Assembly: GCA_027492915.1 (NCBI GenBank)
Contig: JAPUDW010000211.1
Location: forward strand, 22,284 to 54,293
DNA from: Bacteroidota bacterium
GTDB lineage: Bacteria; Chloroflexota; Anaerolineae; Aggregatilineales; Phototrophicaceae
Length of the DNA: 32,010 nt
Direction: 5' to 3'
Part shown: positions 22,821-31,191 of the stretch, in pieces
How the letters are laid out: each line of letters begins with the position of its first letter
Numbering within the stretch: position 1 is the stretch's first letter
Program-made: the position numbers and the translations under genes
Notes under the pieces: model-generated
What the model was told of the DNA's origin: nothing
Databases searched by the model: none
Seen by the model: the letters and a program-made list of their open reading frames with translations, nothing else

Positions 22821-25817
22821 ATGTCGGATGCTTTTATCTCCTATTCGCGACTAGATAAAGAGTTTGTAGGCAAACTGCGAGAAGCACTTGCTAACAAAGG
22901 ACAAGATGTTTGGATTGATTGGGAATCAATCCCAGCTTCACAGGCATGGTGGCAAGAAATTCGCAAAGGAATCGCGAAAGCCAACAACTTTGTGCTGATT
23001 ATGTCACCCAATTCGATGGCATCGCCGATTTGCCAGATGGAAATTGAGTATGCGCGAGAAGTGGGCAAACGCATCATTCCAGTGGTCCACGAAGATTTTA
23101 ACCGCGAAGATTGCCTCCTAAATGTTGCTAAAAGGTTGGCGTTAAAAGACGAAACTGCCACCCGCGATATTTGGGGAGCAAGGCAGGCACACGATCTTTA
23201 TGATGAAAATCTTGAGGCAATCAAACCGATCAATTATTTCTTTTTCAAGGTGGATGCAGATTTCCCAACGCGATTTGAAGATTTATTCAAAGTTATTGAG
23301 ACTGACCATGACTACAAAGAAAAACATACTACGCTGAGTTTACGGTCAGCCGAGTGGGATCGACGTGGACGCGATGCCAGCTTTCTGTTGTTGGGTAGCG
23401 AATTAACCGACGCAGAGCACTGGCGTAAAGACGCGGGAAATAAACAACCTTCTATTACAGACCTGCAACGACAATACATTAATGCCAGCCGAAAAGCCAG
23501 CAGTAGGCGTCGTTTATATATTGGCTCAGGTGTATTGACTGCGATTGTGGCAGTGATATTCGCTATAGGTGCATCGTTCATCGGTGTAAATGCGGTTAAT
23601 CAAGCCGCAACAGCCACTGTGGAACAGGGAAGATCATTCTTTGCCGAACAAACCTCTATTTCACAAATTGCCACAGCAACAATAGAACAAGGCATGGCGC
23701 AGAACGCAGCAGCCACTGCGACTATTGCTCAGGGCGAAGCAGTTGAAGCTCAGGGAACAGCGGTGGCTCAAGTTGTTACGGCACAGCAGGCGGCAAGCAC
23801 GGCACAGACCGCAGTGAAGATTGCAGGTATGACTTTAACTCCTGTACCGCCTACATTGACAGCCGTTGCGTCCGCAATTGCAAATGCAAGAGTTGAACAG
23901 AATATAGTTCTGCAAATGGCAAATGCAAGTTTGCAGTTGCAAAATGGAAACAAAAATTTGGCACTGCAGAAAATGAATGATTTAGTAGAAACCTATCCCG
24001 ATAGCGAACTGGCTTACTTGAGTCGAGGAGCTATATATTTAAGCAATGAAAATTTAAATGAAGCGATTGAGGACTTCAGCAAGGCGATCGAGTTAAACTC
24101 GATATATCCTGTAGCATACAATAATAGGGGGACTGCACATAAAGTTCTGAAACAGTATGAAGAGGCATTGGCGGATTATGATACGGCAATACAGCTAGAT
24201 CCAACCTACGCAGAAGCATACTACAACCGAGGAGATGTGTATCAGGAACTGGAATACTATGAGGAAGCAATAGGGGAATTCACTAAGGCTATAATTCTAA
24301 ATCCAAAACTCTATGAGGCGTATTTTGAACGAGGAATTGCATATATCGATCTAAACCAGTATGGGGGAGCATTAGTGAGTTTTGGGGAGGCGATCCGCTT
24401 AAATCCAACTTTTCCCGATGTATACTACAATCGGGGACTAGCCTATCAGGCACTGGAATGGTATGAGGAGGCACTAGAAGATTATAATAAGGCGATTGAC
24501 CTGAATCCAGAATTGGTTGAAGCATATATCAACCGAGGTATGGTGTACAAAACACTGGAACACTATCAAGATGCGTTGGCAGATTTTACTAAAGCAATTG
24601 CTCTGAACCCAACATATGTTGAAGCATATAACAACCGAGGTATGGTGTACAAAATACTGGAACACTATCAAGATGCGTTGGCAGATTATGAGGAAGCAAT
24701 TAGGCTAGATCCTTCATCCTCAGTCACATATTATAATCGAGGAAATATGTACGGTGTTCTAGAACGTTATGAGGAAGCTTTAGTAGATTACACTAAGGCG
24801 ATTCAGATCAACTCCAAGTTTGTGGAGGCGTACTATGGTCGAGGTGTTGTATATATTACTCTGGGAAAATATGAGCAAGCAATAGAAGATTATTCCAGTG
24901 CCATAGATCTAGATCCAGAATTGGTTGAAGCATACAATAATCGAGGTGCAGCTTATAAGGCGCTAGGACAATACAATGAAGCGCTGACAAACTTTACTAA
25001 AGCAATTGCTCTGAATCCAACTAATCCAGAGGCATACTATAATCGTGGTATCATTTACAAAACACTATTCCAATATGAGGAAGCCTTAACAGATTTTCAG
25101 AAAGCAATTCAACTAGATTCAAACTATACAGAGGCATACTCCAACCGTGGATCTATATACTCTGATTTAAAACAGTATAAAAAAGCCTTGGAAGATTTTG
25201 AGAAAGTAATTCAATTAAATCCAAATTTTAGCGAGGTGTACTACAATCGTGGTAACGTATACAGTGAGTTAGAAATGTATAAGGAAACACTAGCGGATTA
25301 CACCACAGCTATCACACTGAACCAAAATTTTCCTGAGGCTTATAATAACCGTGGAACCACGTATCAAGCATTAAATCAATATGAGCGTGCCCTAGCAGAT
25401 TATACTAAAGCAATAGAACTAAACCCACTTTATGCGAAGGCATACAATAACCGTGGAACCACATATCAAGCATTAAATCAATATGAGCGTGCCCTAGCAG
25501 ATTACACTAAAACCATAGATTTGAACCCAACATCAACAGAAGCATACTACAATAGAGGTATATTATATGTAAATTTAAGTTATTTTTATGGAGCAATAAA
25601 GGATTTCACAAGTTTAATTGATATTGATTCACAAAATGCAAATGCATATTTATTACGAGGATTGACTTACTACTTGATAAAAGATTACCCGTCTATGATA
25701 GCCGACTGGGAACAATCAGAGACACTTGGTGGGACAGTTCCCTATGATTGGGAGCCATATCGCACTGAAGCGGAAGCCATATTGAAACTCACACCCACGC
25801 CGACAGCAACACCCTAA
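22821..25817 (+). CDS. Membrane-anchored TIR-TPR protein
   Basis: The 998-residue protein has an N-terminal TIR domain (1 to about 135): DAFISYSRLDKEFVGKLREAL, VWIDWESIP, then SPNSMASPICQMEIEYA, whose C71-x-x-Glu74 matches the position of the catalytic glutamate in NAD-cleaving TIRs. Around 174-215 is an LRSAEWDRRGRDAS segment often found after TIR in Chloroflexota. A single membrane helix (about 232-256) follows the basic stretch SRKASSRRR, so the TIR should be cytosolic and the rest outside. Residues 258-350 are an Ala/Thr/Gln stalk with repeated ATATIEQG-like motifs. About 17 TPR units of 34 residues (377 to about 965) and a TPTPTATP tail finish it. It may sense an external ligand or partner and signal through NAD-derived products; that is inference. 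Confidence 0.9.
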   Translation: MSDAFISYSRLDKEFVGKLREALANKGQDVWIDWESIPASQAWWQEIRKGIAKANNFVLIMSPNSMASPICQMEIEYAREVGKRIIPVVHEDFNREDCLLNVAKRLALKDETATRDIWGARQAHDLYDENLEAIKPINYFFFKVDADFPTRFEDLFKVIETDHDYKEKHTTLSLRSAEWDRRGRDASFLLLGSELTDAEHWRKDAGNKQPSITDLQRQYINASRKASSRRRLYIGSGVLTAIVAVIFAIGASFIGVNAVNQAATATVEQGRSFFAEQTSISQIATATIEQGMAQNAAATATIAQGEAVEAQGTAVAQVVTAQQAASTAQTAVKIAGMTLTPVPPTLTAVASAIANARVEQNIVLQMANASLQLQNGNKNLALQKMNDLVETYPDSELAYLSRGAIYLSNENLNEAIEDFSKAIELNSIYPVAYNNRGTAHKVLKQYEEALADYDTAIQLDPTYAEAYYNRGDVYQELEYYEEAIGEFTKAIILNPKLYEAYFERGIAYIDLNQYGGALVSFGEAIRLNPTFPDVYYNRGLAYQALEWYEEALEDYNKAIDLNPELVEAYINRGMVYKTLEHYQDALADFTKAIALNPTYVEAYNNRGMVYKILEHYQDALADYEEAIRLDPSSSVTYYNRGNMYGVLERYEEALVDYTKAIQINSKFVEAYYGRGVVYITLGKYEQAIEDYSSAIDLDPELVEAYNNRGAAYKALGQYNEALTNFTKAIALNPTNPEAYYNRGIIYKTLFQYEEALTDFQKAIQLDSNYTEAYSNRGSIYSDLKQYKKALEDFEKVIQLNPNFSEVYYNRGNVYSELEMYKETLADYTTAITLNQNFPEAYNNRGTTYQALNQYERALADYTKAIELNPLYAKAYNNRGTTYQALNQYERALADYTKTIDLNPTSTEAYYNRGILYVNLSYFYGAIKDFTSLIDIDSQNANAYLLRGLTYYLIKDYPSMIADWEQSETLGGTVPYDWEPYRTEAEAILKLTPTPTATP
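24531..24734 (+). repeat. 102-bp tandem TPR duplication within the TIR-TPR gene
   Basis: Two units start at 24531 and 24633. Their first 60 bases are nearly identical (AACCGAGGTATGGTGTAC through GATGCGTTGGCAGATT), differing at about one position before diverging. This indicates recent repeat copying by recombination or slippage. Confidence 0.75.
25344..25547 (+). repeat. 102-bp near-identical tandem TPR duplication
   Basis: Units starting at 25344 and 25446 share AATAACCGTGGAACCAC, then TATCAAGCATTAAATC, then GAGCGTGCCCTAGCAGATTA, with only a few silent or conservative changes. It is exactly one TPR in length and is the youngest duplication in the array. Confidence 0.8.
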
Positions 25818-25832
25818 TCCACAAACAAAAAA

Positions 25833-25860
25833 GAGGCGAAACCCTTTCGAGCTTCGCCTC
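25833..25860 (-). terminator. Intrinsic terminator of clpC
   Basis: GAGGCGAA (25833-25840) and TTCGCCTC (25853-25860) form an 8-bp stem around 12 nt. On the minus strand it is followed at once by TTTTTTGTTTGT, a good T-run, 28 nt after the clpC stop codon. The same stem could also slow the convergent TIR-TPR transcript, but the plus-strand downstream sequence lacks T-runs. Confidence 0.8.
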
Positions 25861-25887
25861 CTTCGTTGTTCAGCGATTTAACGGGGA

Positions 25888-28395
25888 TTAGCCGTTGTAC
25901 TGGTCTTGCCGGTACTGATCCTGCGGGTACGGGTTCTGCGGGATATTGACGTAATCGGTGGTACTATCCTGATTACGCACGAACTCCAGTTGGTCGTTCA
26001 CCTCGTCGATCACGATCAAGTCGCCGGGGTGGAAGCTGCCCTTGAGCAGTTGGATGCTCAGCGGGTTTTCCACGAAGCGCTGGAGCGCACGGCGCAGCGG
26101 ACGCGCCCCGAACTGCTGATCATACCCCTTCTTCGCCAGCCAATTACGCGCCGGTTCGGTCAGGTGAACTTGCAAGCCAGAAGCCGCCATGCGCTCGATG
26201 ATACCGCGCATCTGAATGTCGATAATCTGCTCGACTTCCGACAAACTCAACGGCGCGAAGATGATAATTTCGTCGATACGGTTCAGGAACTCTGGACGGA
26301 AGGCTTCGCGCATGGCCTTCTCGATCTTCTGATGGTCAACCACCAACTGCTGGTCGCCACCCTGAACGAAGCCCAGTACGCCACCCTTACGGGCGAACTC
26401 GGTACCGAGGTTACTGGTCATGATGATGACGCAGTTGCGGAAGTCCACCACGCGCCCCTGCCCATCGGTCAAGCGACCGTCCTCCAAGATTTGCAGGAGG
26501 GCATTCCACACATCGGGATGCGCCTTTTCGATTTCGTCGAACAACACCACACGGTACGGGCGACGGCGCACAGCCTCGGTAAGCTGACCGCCTTCTTCGT
26601 AGCCCACATAACCGGGGGGCGCACCGAACAAGCGGCTAACGGTATGCTGTTCGCGGTACTCACTCATATCAACACGGACAAGCGCTTCTTCGTCATCAAA
26701 CATGAACTCGGCCAGCGCCTTCGCCAATTCGGTCTTACCCACACCGCTGCTACCCAAGAAGATGAACGAGCCGATAGGACGCTTGGGGTCTTTGAGGCCA
26801 CTGCGCGAGCGACGGATCGCATCCGAAATTGCGGTAACGGCTGCTGATTGGCCGATAATGCGCGAGTGCAGTACATCTTCCATACGCAGCAGCTTCTCGC
26901 TTTCGGTTTCGAGCATCTGGTGAACCGGAATACCTGTCCACTGCCCGATCACCTGCGCGATGTCGTCCTCATCTACCGTTTCGTCGAGGGTGTTTTCCTG
27001 CTGCCACATATAGCGTTCGCGCTCGTACTCTTCACCGAGGCGGATACGCTCCATCTTATATTCGGCGGCGCGTTCGTAGTCGCGGGCGAGGCCAGCGGCT
27101 TCTTCATCGGCTTCGAGACGGTCAACCTGTTCCTTCAACTCTTTCAAGTGCGAGGGCATCGAGAAAAGGGCGACACGCAGCTTGGCGGCTGATTCATCGA
27201 GCAGGTCGATGGCCTTATCCGGCAGGCGGCGGTCACTGATGTAGCGGGCTGACAAACGTACGGCGGCTTCAATAGCGGCATCCGAGATGGTCACCTTATG
27301 ATGCGCCTCGTAACGGTCGCGCAAGCCGTAGAGCATCTCGATGGTATCTTCGACAGTCGGTTCTTCCACAAATACCGGGGCAAAGCGGCGGTCAAGTGCG
27401 CTGTCCTTCTCGATGTACTGGCGATATTCATCCAGTGTGGTCGCGCCGATGGCGTTCAACTCGCCACGAGCGAGGGCGGGCTTCATCATGTTACCGGCAT
27501 CCAGTGCGCCCTGTGCGGCACCCGCACCGACGACCTGATGCAGCTCGTCAATAAAGAGAATGATTTCGCCTTCGGAACGCTGTACTTCCTCGATAGTGGC
27601 TTTGAGGCGTTCCTCAAATTCACCACGGAAGCGGCTGCCCGCCAACATACCGGCGAGGTCGAGCGAGATGACTTTCTTGCCGTACAGCAGTTCAGGGACA
27701 TCACCGCTGGCGATTTTTTGTGCCAAGCCTTCGACAATGGCGGTTTTACCCACCCCGGCCTCACCGATCAACACCGGATTGTTCTTGGTACGGCGGCTCA
27801 GAATTTGGATGACGCGCAGGATTTCCGAGTCACGCCCGATCACGGGGTCGAGCTTGCCTTCCAACGCTTTACGGGTCAGGTCGCTGCTGTACTTTTCTAG
27901 CGTACGGTAGCGAGTTTCAGATTGCGGGTCGGTCACACGCTGGCCGCCACGGATGTCCTTGATGGCATCGGTCACACGGTCGCGGGTGATCTGGTTATCG
28001 GCCATAATCTTGCTAACAGCCGTGTTCTTTTCACTGAGAATAGCAAGAAAGATATGCTCGGTTGAAATATAATCGTCGCGCAGGCGGTTGGCTTCCTCGT
28101 TGGCGAGGTCGATAATACGCTTGCTGCGGGGGGTCATGAATAATTGGCCGTTACCCCCACCGTAGATGGCGGCTTTCGGGCTGGCGCGCAGCACTTCATC
28201 CAGCCGACCGCGCATACTGCTGAGGTCAACGCCTAATTTTTCGATAATCTGGGGGATGACGCCATCACCCTGTTCTAACAAAGCCAACAGAATATGTTCA
28301 GTATCTACCTGATTATGCCCATAGCGCTGCAAAATTTCGTAGGTACGCGCAATAGCATCCTGTGCCCGTTCCGTAAATCGGTCAAAACGCATCAT
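25888..28395 (-). CDS. clpC: ClpC-type AAA+ unfoldase of the ClpCP protease
   Basis: The 835-residue protein has the N-terminal Clp_N double repeat (1 to about 150), AAA+ domain 1 with Walker A GEAGVGKT (211-218) and Walker [10 protein letters not shown], and a short middle segment ([27 protein letters not shown]) of the UVR/ClpC kind. AAA+ domain 2 has GSSGVGKT (548-555) and [14 protein letters not shown] at 674-676 is the ClpP-contact loop signature, supporting ClpC over ClpB. It unfolds proteins and feeds them into ClpP. The C-terminus ends in a Q/Y/P/D-rich tail ([14 protein letters not shown]) beyond the usual end. No CtsR or CIRCE site is recognised upstream. Two adjacent ATGs start the frame. 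Confidence 0.95.
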   Translation of the reverse strand: MMRFDRFTERAQDAIARTYEILQRYGHNQVDTEHILLALLEQGDGVIPQIIEKLGVDLSSMRGRLDEVLRASPKAAIYGGGNGQLFMTPRSKRIIDLANEEANRLRDDYISTEHIFLAILSEKNTAVSKIMADNQITRDRVTDAIKDIRGGQRVTDPQSETRYRTLEKYSSDLTRKALEGKLDPVIGRDSEILRVIQILSRRTKNNPVLIGEAGVGKTAIVEGLAQKIASGDVPELLYGKKVISLDLAGMLAGSRFRGEFEERLKATIEEVQRSEGEIILFIDELHQVVGAGAAQGALDAGNMMKPALARGELNAIGATTLDEYRQYIEKDSALDRRFAPVFVEEPTVEDTIEMLYGLRDRYEAHHKVTISDAAIEAAVRLSARYISDRRLPDKAIDLLDESAAKLRVALFSMPSHLKELKEQVDRLEADEEAAGLARDYERAAEYKMERIRLGEEYERERYMWQQENTLDETVDEDDIAQVIGQWTGIPVHQMLETESEKLLRMEDVLHSRIIGQSAAVTAISDAIRRSRSGLKDPKRPIGSFIFLGSSGVGKTELAKALAEFMFDDEEALVRVDMSEYREQHTVSRLFGAPPGYVGYEEGGQLTEAVRRRPYRVVLFDEIEKAHPDVWNALLQILEDGRLTDGQGRVVDFRNCVIIMTSNLGTEFARKGGVLGFVQGGDQQLVVDHQKIEKAMREAFRPEFLNRIDEIIIFAPLSLSEVEQIIDIQMRGIIERMAASGLQVHLTEPARNWLAKKGYDQQFGARPLRRALQRFVENPLSIQLLKGSFHPGDLIVIDEVNDQLEFVRNQDSTTDYVNIPQNPYPQDQYRQDQYNG

Positions 28396-28668
28396 AGTGG
28401 TTTATATGTCCTCGTGCATCCTTACCGCGAGCGGTTGTGTCTATCGTCCTTATCTGCATCCTATTGTAGCGGATATTGAATTAAGGGGAGATGAACGGTC
28501 AAACGTGCGGTTGCGTTATTGTGACCCGTTTAGCATAACTCAGCTTGTATCGGAAATGTGTAAGCGCGGCGTAAACGAAATGAAAGAAGGGGTATTTGGC
28601 TCTTATCCTTCGGGACGTAACCAGATGTGAGTACGCCCCGATTGAATGAACACCATTTCAAACAGCGG

Positions 28669-29805
28669 CTAGGGGAGTCTTTGATTCAGCCAGCCCAAAC
28701 TCCAATTTTTGGTTTGCTTCTTAAATTCAGCGGCGGCTTGATCGGGAGTCCAGTTTTTCTCGGAGAAAGATTTCGCTTTGCCATCCGGTTTAGTCGTACC
28801 AAGCGCGACGTAGGCCGTACCCACTGCTAAGAAAAAGCCGTCAACATCGCCTTTAAAAGTGGCATCGAACAGCTTTCCAACACCTTCTGCCCCGATTAAG
28901 GTAATCAATTTGCGTACCAACGGTGTTTCGTTCGTATAGCGTGTCACCAATTTGGTTCCTAAAACAGGTGCAACCAGTTCGGAAAACACGTTTACTGCGC
29001 CTTCATTCATTTGCAGTTGGAATTGCATCAAGGCGGACTCGCCACCTTGACCAGAACAAATGTGAATAAACTCGTGCAGTTCATCAAATCCTTCACCACC
29101 ACGGATAGCCGTGTAACGGTCATCCGACGTGGTGAGTGCGGTGGTATTATTCCCTTCGATCTGGCTTTTCGCGGCAGTCACCCATTGTTCCTTGGTGAGG
29201 TTCTGACGTTCATCTTCTGGTTTGGCTAAATCTTTTCGTTCCATGTCGGCAGCCAGTACCGGAATTAGATCGACCTGAGTGGGAACATCTGACGACAGGT
29301 TTAAGCCGCGGAGTTCTTGGACACGCTCGGCTAAGAAGGCAACCGCGCCACCAGAACCGGGCGATGCGGAACTCACTTTACCGCGCACCTCGGCGGCTGA
29401 AGCTGGCCCTGAAGGGACAACTACCGGCGCATGTACACCTTGAATCGGCGCGACTGGCTTATCTTCCTTCTCTCGACCTTTCCATAGCGCTAGTAATTCA
29501 GAAAATGGGATGGACGGCGCAGTTGTACCCCCGCCCTCGCGCTGAATAAGCGTACGCTGGAGTTTACTTTCGTCCCGTTGACGCTGGATACGCGCACAAT
29601 TCGGACAGCCACAACCTCTTTCATGGGAATCCCGTTGGATAGCCGCATCGGCAGGCGATGAGTTTTGCCGCATCATTTGGAGCAGCGCTTGATTACCAAT
29701 TGTGCTTTGTAAATTACGTGACAGCGAAACAGTTGATTGATTACGGGGGGATTTAGAAGTCTTTTGGCTAACCTGATTTTTAGATTTTTTCGCGTGTTCG
29801 GTCAT
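28669..29805 (-). CDS. Putative gluzincin metallopeptidase with contractile-injection-cargo-like leader
   Basis: The 378-residue protein starts at 29805 with a weak ribosome site. Its basic N-terminus leads to SLSRNLQSTIGNQALLQMMR (residues 27-46). This resembles the L-Q-x-x-I-G-N-x-A-x-x-x-L/M leader repeated in proteins linked to extracellular contractile injection systems. A CGCPNC cluster (65-70) and a disordered Q/R-rich and Pro-rich linker (to about 140) follow. The C-terminal domain has FDELHEFIHICS with HEFIH at 244-248 and NEGAVN with Glu268 exactly 20 residues after His248, as in thermolysin-type gluzincins (HExxH plus 20 to Glu). It is therefore a likely zinc peptidase. No signal peptide is present. 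Secretion by an injection system is inference, since no such structural genes lie in the window. Confidence 0.7.
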   Translation of the reverse strand: MTEHAKKSKNQVSQKTSKSPRNQSTVSLSRNLQSTIGNQALLQMMRQNSSPADAAIQRDSHERGCGCPNCARIQRQRDESKLQRTLIQREGGGTTAPSIPFSELLALWKGREKEDKPVAPIQGVHAPVVVPSGPASAAEVRGKVSSASPGSGGAVAFLAERVQELRGLNLSSDVPTQVDLIPVLAADMERKDLAKPEDERQNLTKEQWVTAAKSQIEGNNTTALTTSDDRYTAIRGGEGFDELHEFIHICSGQGGESALMQFQLQMNEGAVNVFSELVAPVLGTKLVTRYTNETPLVRKLITLIGAEGVGKLFDATFKGDVDGFFLAVGTAYVALGTTKPDGKAKSFSEKNWTPDQAAAEFKKQTKNWSLGWLNQRLP

Positions 29806-29867
29806 CCTAATATTCTCTTTTCAATTATTTAATTCGTTTGACCTGCCACAAGTCCAAAACTTAATAT

Positions 29868-29906
29868 ACATTATAAGCCAACCTTATATTTCACATTATA
29901 AGTCAA
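29868..29906 (-). promoter_or_regulatory. Direct repeat ACATTATAAG(C/T)CAA upstream of the peptidase gene
   Basis: ACATTATAAGCCAA (29868-29881) and ACATTATAAGTCAA (29893-29906) repeat at 25-nt spacing with one change. On the minus strand each reads TTG(A/G)CTTATAATG, mixing -35-like and -10-like strings 63-101 nt upstream of the ATG. They may be tandem promoters or operator sites. Confidence 0.4.
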
Positions 29907-29955
29907 ATACACGGTGAGAACCTAATACATTGGCAAACGAAACACGAACTCACAG

Positions 29956-30306
29956 TCAGCCGATGCGTGAGCCATTCTCGACGGTGAGGGTGGGTTGCAA
30001 GAGGACGACATCATGCGCGGCAGAGTATGCACCCAACACCAACACTTCAGAGGCGATCCCCGCGATGCGCTTGACGGGGAAATTGACGACCGCGACCACC
30101 TGCTTACCGACCAACGCTTCCGGCGAGTAGTTCTGTGTCACCTGCGCCGAACTGGTTTTGGTGCCGAGTTCGCCAAAGTCGATGGTAAGGGTATAAGCGG
30201 GCTTTTTGGCTTTGGGGTTCGGTTCGCACTTCAGCACCGTGCCGACGCGCATATCAACCTTCATGAAGTCGTCAAATTCGATGAGGGCGGTGTTGGTGGT
30301 GTCCAT
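29956..30306 (-). CDS. csaA: CsaA-like tRNA-binding-domain protein (chaperone)
   Basis: The 116-residue protein matches the CsaA/EMAP-II OB-fold pattern across its length: FMKVDMRVGTVLKCE, AKKPAYTLTIDFGE, KTSSAQVTQNYSPEALVGKQVVAVVNFPVKRIAGIASEVLVLGA. This fold binds tRNA in synthetases and Trbp111. In Bacillus CsaA it acts as an export-related chaperone. The length and NFP-x-x-I-A-G motif fit well. It follows the TIR gene on the same strand by 19 nt, suggesting cotranscription. Whether it serves the TIR protein or is a passenger is unknown. Confidence 0.92.
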   Translation of the reverse strand: MDTTNTALIEFDDFMKVDMRVGTVLKCEPNPKAKKPAYTLTIDFGELGTKTSSAQVTQNYSPEALVGKQVVAVVNFPVKRIAGIASEVLVLGAYSAAHDVVLLQPTLTVENGSRIG

Positions 30307-30325
30307 ATGCAGTGATCTCCCAAAG

Positions 30326-31129
30326 CTAAAGTGGTTTTTCGGTGACTAAATCATAACCGAGTAACTCGCTGGTCGCCTTCGCTTGTATACCAATTTGGGC
30401 GGCAATATCTGCGATGACTTGGACAAGCGCATCATTGGTTGTAGGCTGAACGTCGCGCAGCTTTTGGGCGGCAAGTTTCTCGGCTAATCCAACGTAAAAC
30501 ACAGCATACTCACCAAAATACTTACGAGGACTATCCGTCTTTTGAAGATTTAAGTCCTCCCTAATTTGGATGCTGCTGCGCCCCAACACACCTTTATAAA
30601 GTTCATCGGTCGATTTTGCGAATAGTGCTGGTTCACTCGCACGGGAGACAGCATGAATAGCATCAACGAATTGAATGCGATGTTCTGAAGGCAGCGGCGT
30701 GACTTTCGAGTCGCGCGGTTTGACGTTCTTTTTAACTTGAGAGGCCAGATGCCCGATTGATTCATCGAGCTTTAGCCAACTCGCATCATTCCGCAAGCCA
30801 CCTGAAAAGTCGATGATTTGAATACGCTTGATTTCGTCAGGGATGTCAGTTCGGGCGCGGATCAACACGGGGAGAAAGGCTTTCTTGAGGCGTTTTGCTT
30901 CCTCGTATTCATCACGGCAGTAGGGCGAGATAACGGACTCATTCGACAGCAGGTAGATGAAAATATCAGCACCCGCAATTTGAGCCAAAATTTCTTGCCA
31001 CCATTCCTGACCGCCGATCAAATGCCTATCGAACCATACCTCATATTTCTCGCTCAGGCGCGGGATAAACTCACTGACGAAAGGTTCGTCAACACGGCTG
31101 TAACTGATAAATAACTTTGGCTGTTTCAT
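30326..31129 (-). CDS. TIR-domain protein with unrecognised C-terminal domain
   Basis: The 267-residue protein starts at 31129 behind GAGGAC. Residues 1 to about 130 are a TIR domain: KLFISYSRVDEPFVSEFIPRL, VWFDRHLIGGQEWWQEIL, and SNESVISPYCRDEYEEA with C71-x-x-Glu74, the same spacing as in the TIR-TPR protein. Glu74 is the predicted catalytic residue. After a mostly polar linker, residues 150-267 form an alpha-helical region with HRIQFVDAIHAVSRASEP and GRSSIQIREDL that I do not recognise. It lies between a PD40 propeller gene and csaA, all on the minus strand. It may be a soluble NAD-consuming effector or a TIR adaptor. It differs from the other TIR protein in having no membrane helix or TPRs. 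Confidence 0.82.
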   Translation of the reverse strand: MKQPKLFISYSRVDEPFVSEFIPRLSEKYEVWFDRHLIGGQEWWQEILAQIAGADIFIYLLSNESVISPYCRDEYEEAKRLKKAFLPVLIRARTDIPDEIKRIQIIDFSGGLRNDASWLKLDESIGHLASQVKKNVKPRDSKVTPLPSEHRIQFVDAIHAVSRASEPALFAKSTDELYKGVLGRSSIQIREDLNLQKTDSPRKYFGEYAVFYVGLAEKLAAQKLRDVQPTTNDALVQVIADIAAQIGIQAKATSELLGYDLVTEKPL

Positions 31130-31191
31130 CCGCAGTCCTCATGTTATCGGTGATGATCCAAGATACACGATTTATCTGTTGATTAATACAC

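Noticed and set aside
23950..25720. CRISPR-like periodic repeats
   Set aside because: The 102-bp period is the 34-residue TPR unit in an open coding frame, not spacer-repeat structure.
25906..26847. 313-codon plus-strand frame inside clpC
   Set aside because: It is an antisense shadow of highly conserved, GC-biased clpC codons.
28397..28630. 77-codon plus-strand frame between clpC and the peptidase gene
   Set aside because: It has no family resemblance and lies where the clpC promoter should be. I see nothing definite in this 270-nt gap, including no CIRCE repeat.
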